Source: CAYRQP01 sp964426545
Lineage (GTDB): Bacteria; Fermentibacterota; Fermentibacteria; Fermentibacterales; JCC-6
Direction of reading: 5' to 3'
Assembly: GCA_964426545.1 (NCBI GenBank)
Contig: CAYRQP010000007.1
Location: 1-64,000, forward strand
Length of the DNA stretch: 64,000 nucleotides
The notes under the pieces are model-generated. The model worked only from the letters and a program-made list of their open reading frames with translations. It ran no database searches and had not been told where the DNA came from. The position numbers were made by a program, and so were the translations under genes. This document shows, piece after piece, positions 1 to 6,952 of the stretch. Position 1 is the stretch's first letter, and every line of letters starts with the position of its first letter.

Positions 1-31
1 CATTATGCTGCTATAGAATCGTTTAAGAGAA

Positions 32-46
32 CCTGAATTGTTCAGG
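32..46 (-). terminator. Possible weak terminator hairpin downstream of the PRPP-synthetase gene
   Basis: A six base-pair stem (CCTGAA/TTCAGG, three-base loop) lies about 30 bases past the stop codon of the minus-strand gene and is followed, in that direction, by the T-rich stretch TTCTCTT. The stem is short, so this is only a plausible Rho-independent terminator. Confidence 0.3.
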
Positions 47-76
47 AAGCCCTAATTAAGTATACTGTCCCTTTAA

Positions 77-1117
77 TTATTTGCCCAGGAACAGCGTACT
101 CAAACTCCTGCCTTCGTGAATGCGTTTGATGGCTTCTGCGAAGACACGGGCAACAGAGAGGATTTCTATCTTCTCAAGCGGTTTCCCGAGGATATTTTCA
201 GCCTTTTCAATATCGAATTCAACCGTATCGGTGATATAGAGTTTTGTGAGATTGCTCTCTTCTACTCTCTTTATGGCATCTTTTGAAAGAATTCCGTGGG
301 TGACAAATGCGTGTACTTCTTTCGCACCTCGCTCCATTGCGATATTGGCCGACAGCCCCAGGCTCTTTGCAGAGAGTACTTCATCGTCATTTATGATTAC
401 GATTCTGCCGTCGAGGTTTTCTACACCTTCAATTGTTCTGACATGCGGGGTTTCACTGTCATCGACACGGACTTTTTTAACATAGCCGGTTACTATATCG
501 GGAGTTTTACCGTCTTCCCGTATGTTTCTTGCAGTATGCATGGCAAGAAAGTCGTTGTTCAGGATGCTTCCGGAGTCAGGTGCAATGAAAGCATAATTGT
601 CCTGTCCGAGTGACAGGATTACATCGAGGAACACACTGTCTGCATGAAGCTGGTCGACCGGTTTATTGCTGAATCCTACACTCTGCTGACAGTGGAGTGT
701 CATTGTAAGTACTCTGTCTGCCCGGACTGCTTCGAGAAGGTCGAACATCATCTTGGCAGATATAGCAATTCTCGGTCTGTCCTTCTTGTCACTTCTTGCA
801 TACGGAAAGTAAGGGGTGACCGCTGTCATTCTTCCGGCACTGTCCTTGATGGCATACATCATCTGAAGAAGTTCCAGTATGTCACCTGAGATTTGCCCGA
901 AGCCGAGTAACTTGTCCTGCAGCAGAGACCTTGCTCCGGACTGAATCACAAAAACATCCTGCTCGCGTACGGTACGGCTGTGAAAATCGACCATCAGATT
1001 ACCATTCGAGAACTGTACAAAATCGACAGGTTCAGGTTCGACACCAAGTATCCTGCATATCTTCTCACATAGTTTCTGACTTGACCGGCCCGCACAGATG
1101 GCAATATCTCCGTACAT
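77..1117 (-). CDS. prs: Ribose-phosphate pyrophosphokinase family protein (divergent PRPP loop)
   Basis: The 346-residue protein has the full two-lobed PRPP synthetase layout. Recognisable elements are FSNGN (36-40, usual FSDGE), VREQDVFVIQS (50-60), the ATP-loop region PYFPYARSDKK (102-112), the catalytic-type LH (H142), APDSGS (179-184) and the flexible-loop basic residues KKVR (214-217). The ribose-5-phosphate loop, normally VDDxxDTGGT, reads NDDEVLSAKS at 243-252: the two Asp remain, but the D-T-G-G-T phosphate-binding part is replaced. PRPP feeds nucleotide, His and Trp synthesis, but the altered loop makes activity uncertain. The start ATG follows a GGGGGGA ribosome site. The gene is divergent from the epimerase. 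Confidence 0.85.
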   Translation of the reverse strand: MYGDIAICAGRSSQKLCEKICRILGVEPEPVDFVQFSNGNLMVDFHSRTVREQDVFVIQSGARSLLQDKLLGFGQISGDILELLQMMYAIKDSAGRMTAVTPYFPYARSDKKDRPRIAISAKMMFDLLEAVRADRVLTMTLHCQQSVGFSNKPVDQLHADSVFLDVILSLGQDNYAFIAPDSGSILNNDFLAMHTARNIREDGKTPDIVTGYVKKVRVDDSETPHVRTIEGVENLDGRIVIINDDEVLSAKSLGLSANIAMERGAKEVHAFVTHGILSKDAIKRVEESNLTKLYITDTVEFDIEKAENILGKPLEKIEILSVARVFAEAIKRIHEGRSLSTLFLGK

Positions 1118-1307
1118 TGAACATCCCCCCTATGGATTAAGACAATAATGATAAAAAGGACACTTGTATTATGGTCATATCTGTACAATTAAGAAAGTGC
1201 CTCTTCCGAAAATTGGTATAATCTCAGTTTTTGATAAAAATAACGCAATATTTTAAAATACATTAGATTACAGACACATTTTCGTGAAGTAATAGAAGGA
1301 GAAAATT

Positions 1308-2291
1308 CTGAAAAACAAGAAATATGACTATCTCGTGACCGGTGGTGCAGGCTTTATCGGCTCGCATTTATGCGAACTGCTGCTGGACAACGGCAAGAGC
1401 GTTCTGGTATTAGATAATCTATCGACCGGCTCCATGTCTAATCTGAAATGCTGTGTGGAGAATTCGGATTTTAGGATGGTTACCGGTTCAGTCCTATATG
1501 AGAGTCTGGTGAGGGAACTTGTTTCTCAGAGCAGAAAAGTCATTCACCTGGCGGCTGCGGTTGGTGTCGATAATATCATAAGCCAGCCTGTAGAAACGAT
1601 TGAAACCAATGTAAAGGGTACAGAGAACATTCTCCTTGCTGCACTCGAAAACCTGACACCGGTGTTTGTCACATCCACATCGGAAGTATACGGGAAAAGC
1701 ACCGACATACCGTTTTGCGAAGACGGTGACATTGTTCTTGGTGCTACCTGCAGAAGCAGATGGAGTTATGCCTGTTCAAAGGCAATAGATGAATTTTTGG
1801 CTCTTGCATACTGGAAAGATAAGGACCTCCCCGTCGTTATCGGAAGGCTTTTTAATACAGTTGGACCAAGACAATCCGGAAGATATGGTATGGTTCTGCC
1901 CCGGTTCATAGAACAGGCATGCAGCAGTAGACCCATCACTGTTTACGGAGATGGCAAGCAGACAAGATGTTTTAGTCTGGTCTTTGAAGTAATTGAGGCT
2001 ATCTACTCTCTTATCGATAACGGGAAGGCCATAGGGAAAGTAGTGAATGTGGGTTCCACACAGGAAATATCCATTCTTGAACTGGCAGAACTTGTTAAGG
2101 AAATCACCAAATCCAAGTCTGAAATAGAACTGATACCCTATGATGAAGCCTATCCCGCTGATTTTGAAGATATGTCGAGGAGAGTTCCGGATACATCACT
2201 GCTACAGTCGATTACAGGGGCATCGCCGCAAATACCGCTGGATGAGATTATCAGGAGAATACTTTCATCCCCGCAAACAAACATAAAATAG
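1308..2291 (+). CDS. NAD-dependent sugar epimerase/dehydratase, apparent CTG start
   Basis: This is a short-chain dehydrogenase of the extended (UDP-glucose 4-epimerase/dTDP-glucose dehydratase/UDP-glucuronate decarboxylase-like) family. It shows the Rossmann motif TGGAGFIGS at the N-terminus, the TSTSEVYG strand, the catalytic YACSK (Y-x3-K), and RLFNTVGPRQ followed by YGDGKQTRCF near the sugar site. The first conventional start, GTG 1335, falls inside the Rossmann strand. Extending the frame gives KNKKYDYLVTGGAG, which matches the family N-terminus. The strong AGGAG at 1297-1301 is six bases before CTG 1308, so CTG is the likely start (327 residues). Exact substrate unknown. Confidence 0.85.
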   Translation: MKNKKYDYLVTGGAGFIGSHLCELLLDNGKSVLVLDNLSTGSMSNLKCCVENSDFRMVTGSVLYESLVRELVSQSRKVIHLAAAVGVDNIISQPVETIETNVKGTENILLAALENLTPVFVTSTSEVYGKSTDIPFCEDGDIVLGATCRSRWSYACSKAIDEFLALAYWKDKDLPVVIGRLFNTVGPRQSGRYGMVLPRFIEQACSSRPITVYGDGKQTRCFSLVFEVIEAIYSLIDNGKAIGKVVNVGSTQEISILELAELVKEITKSKSEIELIPYDEAYPADFEDMSRRVPDTSLLQSITGASPQIPLDEIIRRILSSPQTNIK

Positions 2292-2302
2292 AAAGCAGTA
2301 CA

Positions 2303-3085
2303 TTGCCCATTATAAAAGTGAATAGTCTTACCAATACACGCCTGAAGACAGCAAGGAATCTTGATTCGAGAACCGGTGTAACGAAACACAGTGCTTTCCT
2401 TCTCGAAGGTCCCAGATTCATAAGTGACTATCTACCTCACAGCATTCCAAAGTGGATAATAATGTCCAAAAAGCCGTCACCGGTTACGAAGGGGTTGCTG
2501 CCGGCCCTCGAGAAAAGGGGCATCGACATTCTGGAAGTTCCACAGGAAACCTTCTCGGAGATATCTGATACTGAGAATTCCCAGGGAATCATAGCAGTCT
2601 GTCCATTGCCGGCTGTTTTAGAACCTGAAGAGTTCTCTGCAGGTGCAATACTGCTTCTCGACAGGGTCACTGACCCTGGTAATATTGGAACAGCAATCCG
2701 CTCTGCTGCTGCATTCGGTTGCCTGGCTGTGATTACCGGCAAAGGATGCTGTCATCCGTTTGTTCCCAAGGCAACCCGTGCTTCCACTGGCATGAATTCG
2801 CTCATACCCATATTCGCAGATGTTGAATTGACTGAGTTTATGCAAAGACACGGGGAAATTCACTTCATCGGAGCAGAAGTATCAGGAGACCTGCCGCATG
2901 AGATGGGCTTCTCAGGGGCAGTTGGTTTAGTTGTCGGTTCGGAAGCCCATGGGATTTCAGAAGAAATCAAAGCAAAACTCGATGGCGTTGCGGGAATTCC
3001 CATGGAAGGGAATGTGGAATCGCTTAATGCTGCGGTTTCAGCATCCATTCTTCTCTATTATATCACAGAAAGACAAAGGGATTAG
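2303..3085 (+). CDS. TrmH/SpoU-family 2'-O-ribose RNA methyltransferase
   Basis: The protein (260 residues, TTG start) has an N-terminal substrate-binding region beginning with the typical LTNTRLKTARNLDSR and a C-terminal SPOUT domain with all three motifs: motif 1 DPGNIGTAIRSA with N127 and R133, motif 2 VVGSEAHGIS (210-219) and motif 3 SLNAAVSASI (240-249), which form the knotted SAM site. The family methylates ribose 2'-OH in 23S rRNA (RlmB/TsnR-like) or tRNA. It starts 11 bases after the epimerase stop and is probably co-transcribed with it. The precise RNA target cannot be told. Confidence 0.85.
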   Translation: MPIIKVNSLTNTRLKTARNLDSRTGVTKHSAFLLEGPRFISDYLPHSIPKWIIMSKKPSPVTKGLLPALEKRGIDILEVPQETFSEISDTENSQGIIAVCPLPAVLEPEEFSAGAILLLDRVTDPGNIGTAIRSAAAFGCLAVITGKGCCHPFVPKATRASTGMNSLIPIFADVELTEFMQRHGEIHFIGAEVSGDLPHEMGFSGAVGLVVGSEAHGISEEIKAKLDGVAGIPMEGNVESLNAAVSASILLYYITERQRD

Positions 3086-3087
3086 TT

Positions 3088-3537
3088 TTATTCAGCAGTC
3101 CTGTTGGTGACCTTCCAGACACCAAGTTCCCTGATCAATACAGCCTGGAAATATTCTCCCTGACGAACAAAAGTAACAGTGGCAACATCTCCGTCTGTGT
3201 TGCAGTCTTTTACCACTATTCCATGTACGAATTGCGATTTTATGAAAGGGGATGAGACCATAGCCCTGAAATAGTCATCTGCTGTCCATGTACTGAATTC
3301 CTCTTCCGTAACCGATATGCCGAAATAGGCAAGTTCTTCCATGAGTTCTTCGGGATATCTGCACAGGTAGTCCATTTCCGCCCTGTAAATATCCATCCAT
3401 TCGCTTGAAATGTATGACCGGATGGTCTCGATATCATTGGTACTGCAGGCATGATAGTATTCCCTGAATGTTTGGTCCGGGGATTTGCCGAAACACCCAC
3501 AAAGAAGAATCAAAAAACCAATGACAGCGTATTTCAT
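3088..3537 (-). CDS. Small lipoprotein, DUF4878-like
   Basis: A 149-residue protein with a lipoprotein signal (hydrophobic MKYAVIGFLILL, then the lipobox LLCGC). The remainder (FREYYHACSTNDIETIRSYIS... ending VWKVTNRT) resembles the NTF2-like DUF4878 fold, small exported proteins that often begin by describing a residue pool 'spent' in a cone-shaped barrel. It starts with ATG behind GGAG. The stop is convergent with, and only three bases from, the end of the methyltransferase gene. Function unknown. Confidence 0.7.
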   Translation of the reverse strand: MKYAVIGFLILLCGCFGKSPDQTFREYYHACSTNDIETIRSYISSEWMDIYRAEMDYLCRYPEELMEELAYFGISVTEEEFSTWTADDYFRAMVSSPFIKSQFVHGIVVKDCNTDGDVATVTFVRQGEYFQAVLIRELGVWKVTNRTAE

Positions 3538-3557
3538 GTGTCTACTCCATTCTTAAT

Positions 3558-3604
3558 GGGGACACCCCTTGGGCTGGGTCAGACCCCTTTCAAGGGGTGT
3601 CCCC
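3558..3604. repeat. GGGGAC-type palindromic repeat next to tRNA-Ser
   Basis: A perfect 14-base inverted repeat (GGGGACACCCCTTG at 3558-3571 and its complement at 3591-3604) with a 19-base loop. It is preceded by TTAAT and lies only three bases from the encoded CCA end of tRNA-Ser. The same TTAATGGGGAC start is seen after tRNA-Asp at 14138, and a related one at 57292. It may also stop tRNA transcription, but no T-run follows it on the tRNA strand. Confidence 0.75.
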
Positions 3605-3607
3605 GAT

Positions 3608-3699
3608 TGGCGGAGGAGGTGGGATTCGAACCCACGGACCTCAAAAAGAGGTCAACGGTTTTCGAGACCGTCCCGATCGACCAACTCCGGCACCCCTCC
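3608..3699 (-). tRNA. tRNA-Ser (anticodon CGA)
   Basis: On the minus strand the sequence folds as a class II tRNA: acceptor GGAGGGG with CTCCTCC (one G-U pair), anticodon stem CGGT/ACCG with loop CTCGAAA (anticodon CGA, serine codon UCG), a long variable arm (GACCTCTTTTTGAGGTC), T arm GTGGGTTCGAATCCCAC, discriminator G and an encoded CCA. Confidence 0.95.
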
Positions 3700-3804
3700 G
3701 CAGGATGATAAGATACAAAAAAAGAAGATGAGAAACTAATGAAAACAAGAATCAAAATCCGATTGCTTATCAGAAAACCTGACAAATTCAAACTGCCAAA
3801 ACAA

Positions 3805-3833
3805 ATGACAATGGAACTTATAAGAATTATAAT
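3805..3833 (+). promoter_or_regulatory. Predicted sigma-70-type promoter of the exported ferredoxin operon
   Basis: The -35 box ATGACA (3805-3810; five of six consensus bases) is separated by exactly 17 bases from a perfect -10 box TATAAT (3828-3833). Transcription would begin near 3840, about 33 bases ahead of the first gene's TTG start and just upstream of its GGAGGG ribosome site. Confidence 0.65.
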
Positions 3834-3872
3834 TACTTTAGAGTATAGACGACTTAATCAGGAGGGAATACA

Positions 3873-4685
3873 TTGACACTCAAAATTACCATTGCAACGC
3901 TGGTCTTATTGTCTGCTGCTTTTGCCTGCCTGTCTCAGCCACCGACACCCGGCGACGGACCTGAGTTTTCTTCTGTGATATATGTGGATTCGGGATATAC
4001 AGGGGGTAGTTACGGGCTCGAGTCGGCATTTAGCCTGCATTGGAGTGCAGCTGGGAATGCAGACCATTATGAAGTACGGATATATCCTTCCCCTATAAAT
4101 AATTCGAACTGGGATAACGCCCTCTTTGCTGATTCAGTTGCAGGGGGAGACAGTTCGGTTGTAAACGCAATGGTCTATGTCCAACCGGAGGTATTCCCCA
4201 ACACTTGTATAGAGTGCGGTCAATGTGTTGAAGCCTGCCCGCAGAGTGCAATTCACCTGATAGGCGGCAATGCTGTAATCGACCTCGATAAATGCACGTC
4301 CTGCGGGGAATGTGTTAGAGTGTGTCCTGTTTCTGCAATAGCTGACAGCCGCTTCGGTCAGACCTATTATTTCGGAGTAAAAGCAGTTGATGCCGATGGA
4401 AATTATTCTGATGTTTCCTGTTCTGCAGAAGCACATCGCCTACGTTATTTCAATGATCCAACGTGGTGCGGCAATTGTGCTTACGAGTGTTTTATCCTCC
4501 TTGACTCCTGCGGACCCGGATGTCCCGTCGATGCCATCTGGTTCACACCTGACTGGGAAACTCCGGGCGTGGATTCAGGAATGGTACACATAGATTACGA
4601 CCTTTGCATCAATTGCGGACAGTGTTTCATCCAATGTCATGAATACGGTATCTGGTCACTTAAAAAAGAGGTGGTTCCTGAATGA
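3873..4685 (+). CDS. Exported polyferredoxin, 2[4Fe-4S] inserted in an FnIII-like domain
   Basis: The 270-residue protein starts at TTG behind GGAGGG. It has a signal peptide with a possible lipobox (AFAC, C19). Residues 50-105 and 163-185 look like the two halves of a fibronectin-III sandwich (LHWSAAGNADHYEVRIYPSP ... QTYYFGVKAVDADGNYSD). Between strands E and F sits a bacterial 2[4Fe-4S] ferredoxin with C112/115/118/122 and C141/144/147/151. A second, atypical Cys cluster follows (C199, 202, 206, 213, 217 and C245, 248, 251, 255, the last followed by His not Pro). It is first of six coupled genes and would act outside the cytoplasm as an electron carrier. How the clusters are loaded after export is unclear. 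Confidence 0.85.
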   Translation: MTLKITIATLVLLSAAFACLSQPPTPGDGPEFSSVIYVDSGYTGGSYGLESAFSLHWSAAGNADHYEVRIYPSPINNSNWDNALFADSVAGGDSSVVNAMVYVQPEVFPNTCIECGQCVEACPQSAIHLIGGNAVIDLDKCTSCGECVRVCPVSAIADSRFGQTYYFGVKAVDADGNYSDVSCSAEAHRLRYFNDPTWCGNCAYECFILLDSCGPGCPVDAIWFTPDWETPGVDSGMVHIDYDLCINCGQCFIQCHEYGIWSLKKEVVPE

Positions 4686-5176
4686 AAATACTCATGCCTG
4701 TTCTATGCTGTCTGACAGCATTTGCATTGGCTGACATTGACTTTGCCCCAGGACTTTACGGCGGGACTATACAGTGGACACCAATCGATGGAGAATATAC
4801 GGAAGTAGTGCTGATTGCTTCCAATACGGAATATGACCTTGCTGATGAGAGTGCCGGAGTTGTTGTTGCGGTCTTCGAACCGGATTCATCTTCGGGAATC
4901 TTCCGCAGTTCGTATCAGCTTCCCGCAGTATTCATAGTCGACCCCGATGGATGTATTTCCTGTCAGATATGTGTTCCGGCATGTCCGGTTGCAGCCATTA
5001 CTATGGATGAAGATAATAAAGCAGTAATTGATCCGAACCTTTGTATTGCCTGTGGTATATGTGCATCTGCATGTCCGGTACAGACGATTTTCGCATTCAC
5101 GGATACTACCTACTATGTGCTTGTGGGAGTAAACGAAGACGGTACGCGTGAAGTAATTGAGGAGTATCAGCCATGA
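4682..5176 (+). CDS. Exported 2[4Fe-4S] ferredoxin with split beta-sandwich
   Basis: A 164-residue protein with a signal peptide (MKILMPVLCCLTAFALA, cleavage before DIDF). Residues 20-85 are beta-rich (YGGTIQWTPIDGEYTEVVLI...), then come the ferredoxin motifs C91/94/97/101 and C121/124/127/131, and then TDTTYYVLVGVNEDG, which resembles the last strands of an FnIII fold. The architecture is therefore a smaller copy of the upstream protein without its second cluster set. Its ATG overlaps the previous stop by four bases (ATGA), implying translational coupling. Confidence 0.85.
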   Translation: MKILMPVLCCLTAFALADIDFAPGLYGGTIQWTPIDGEYTEVVLIASNTEYDLADESAGVVVAVFEPDSSSGIFRSSYQLPAVFIVDPDGCISCQICVPACPVAAITMDEDNKAVIDPNLCIACGICASACPVQTIFAFTDTTYYVLVGVNEDGTREVIEEYQP

Positions 5177-5406
5177 ATCGAAAAAAACTGTTAGTTATAA
5201 TCGTTCTTCTAGTATTGGTTTCAGCGGTATTTGCTGAAGTAGCCTATAGAGTCGACCGTATGGAGTGTACCGGTTGTGGAGACTGTGAACTGGTCTGTCC
5301 TGTAAATGCCATTGAAATAGTTGACGGCAAATCTTCTATTGATCCCGCTGTCTGTATAGGCTGCGGGCTCTGTCAGGTGGTGTGTACTTATGATGCGATT
5401 CGTTAA
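5173..5406 (+). CDS. Minimal exported 2[4Fe-4S] ferredoxin
   Basis: A 77-residue protein: signal peptide (MNRKKLLVIIVLLVLVSAVFA, type I cleavage before EVAY) followed directly by a bare bacterial ferredoxin domain with C32/35/38/42 and C61/64/67/71, separated by the usual short acidic segment. The start overlaps the upstream stop (ATGA). Apart from the signal sequence it looks like an ordinary clostridial-type ferredoxin, so its predicted location outside the cytoplasmic membrane is the unusual point. Confidence 0.85.
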   Translation: MNRKKLLVIIVLLVLVSAVFAEVAYRVDRMECTGCGDCELVCPVNAIEIVDGKSSIDPAVCIGCGLCQVVCTYDAIR

Positions 5407-5632
5407 ACTTTTGTTACTGGCACTGCTGCTTGTGGTATTTGCATGTGAAGGACCCACAGAAAACACACAACTTACAGTCAATACGGAAGACTGTACAGGT
5501 TGCGGAGAATGTGTAGAAGTCTGTCCGTACGGCGCCATAGAAGTCATTAACGGCGATGCGGTAATTGACCCCGCACAGTGTCATTTCTGCCTCCGGTGTG
5601 TAGAAGCCTGTCCTGAGGGGGCGATATACTGA
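5390..5632 (+). CDS. Lipoprotein 2[4Fe-4S] ferredoxin
   Basis: An 80-residue protein starting within the previous gene (17-base overlap, different frame). The N-terminus is a lipoprotein signal ending VVFAC (C19). The mature part EGPTENTQLTV leads into ferredoxin motifs C35/38/41/45 (followed by PYGAI) and C64/67/70/74 (followed by PEGAI). It would be a membrane-tethered partner of the soluble ferredoxin encoded just upstream. ATG 5393 is an alternative start. Confidence 0.85.
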   Translation: MMRFVKLLLLALLLVVFACEGPTENTQLTVNTEDCTGCGECVEVCPYGAIEVINGDAVIDPAQCHFCLRCVEACPEGAIY

Positions 5633-6900
5633 TGAAATATTCAATATTGCTTCTATGTATCCTGTCATTGGCAGCATTTTCGGTTTCATTTGATGCCTGG
5701 GTTGATTATCAGACAGGCGGCGACAGCCTTTTACCCAATGTTGGAAAAATCAAAATTGGCGGTATACTGGAAGGTGAAAACTGGAATCTTCTCGTAAGCG
5801 AAGAATTTGTAAATACGGACAGCACAACCCTCTTTCCACGCTTCATAACATCCTACAGTCAGACCGATATTGATTTTACGATGGCACTGGGTTCTGTAGT
5901 GATAAACCCCCACCTGCGTTTCAATCTGTTTTTAGGTGATGGGGCAGATATTGTCCTTCCAAATGCCGAAGGCATGGCATCCCGCACAAGATATATGAGA
6001 CCAGGGCTGAATATCGAAACTTCTCCATTCGACAACATTACTCTTCAGGCAGGCGGAATGTTCTGGATAGGAACGCTTGAGAACGAATACGGGTATGAAG
6101 AAGAAGAAGATGATGATGATGATGATGACTATGACGATAGTGAAGACACCCGGCAGAAGTATGCATTCGGCGGCGGTGTCATGTGGGAATCTCCGCTTGG
6201 TCCCATGTTTGCTTTCTCCGGAGAGTATCATTCTAAGATAGATGCTGTCACTGGAGCAACACAGTCTTCTGCTTCAGAAGCGAAAGATATCCCGGAGTGG
6301 AGCAGGGTAGATTGTTCTATTATATACCGACCCGAAAATCTCGATCGCTGGTCATATCTGACCGGCAGGCTTAAATACTCCATATATAACGGGGAAGATT
6401 TTCTCGGGAATGATATTGCAGACAGACTTACTGCAGGAATACGTGTAAGCAAGACAATATCCCCGTCATTCGCCGTTAACGGCACTTTCGAAGCATCAGT
6501 CGATTTCGACGGAGAAGTCACGAGATTTGCCAGCAGTTACGGAGAAATTAGAGCCATCTATCATTTTCTGCAGGACCGCACGGTTCCATCGAGCATAACG
6601 GTATCGGCTCAGATGTCATCCTTTGTTACCCAAACAGGGCGCATTTCCCTGTCTTCGAGAATAAATCTGTACAGGGGACTGTCTCTTCTGCTCAAGGGCG
6701 AAGCCCGGGAAACACCGACTTCAGTACCTGGAGCAGATGACACAAGACAGAGAGTATCCTATGGGCCGGGGCTTGAATATCAGATGGGAACATCGCTGCG
6801 TGTGTGGAGCACTATCGAGCAACAGCGTACAAATCTGGAAGAAGTAGAAGTCTGGCTTCGGGTTCGGGCAGGAATAGAATACTACTTTTTCAAAGAATAA
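5632..6900 (+). CDS. Outer-membrane beta-barrel with flavinylation-like motif
   Basis: A 422-residue protein with a signal peptide (MKYSILLLCILSLAAFSVSF) and alternating amphipathic strands ending in aromatic YYFFKE, as in outer-membrane barrels. Two predicted loops stand out: an acidic run EEEEDDDDDDDYDDSED (156-172), which could bind metal ions, and DAVTGATQSS (204-213). The latter matches the ApbE flavin-transfer consensus D-x-x-(S/T)-G-A-T of RnfG/NqrC/NosR, with T210 as the would-be FMN acceptor; the rest of an FMN-binding domain is not recognisable. Its ATG overlaps the ferredoxin stop (TGATG). By context it may pass electrons across the outer membrane. Confidence 0.7.
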   Translation: MKYSILLLCILSLAAFSVSFDAWVDYQTGGDSLLPNVGKIKIGGILEGENWNLLVSEEFVNTDSTTLFPRFITSYSQTDIDFTMALGSVVINPHLRFNLFLGDGADIVLPNAEGMASRTRYMRPGLNIETSPFDNITLQAGGMFWIGTLENEYGYEEEEDDDDDDDYDDSEDTRQKYAFGGGVMWESPLGPMFAFSGEYHSKIDAVTGATQSSASEAKDIPEWSRVDCSIIYRPENLDRWSYLTGRLKYSIYNGEDFLGNDIADRLTAGIRVSKTISPSFAVNGTFEASVDFDGEVTRFASSYGEIRAIYHFLQDRTVPSSITVSAQMSSFVTQTGRISLSSRINLYRGLSLLLKGEARETPTSVPGADDTRQRVSYGPGLEYQMGTSLRVWSTIEQQRTNLEEVEVWLRVRAGIEYYFFKE

Positions 6901-6952
6901 TTCATAGGTCCATCACATGAATCAGATAATCCGATTGTAGGAGGGATACATA

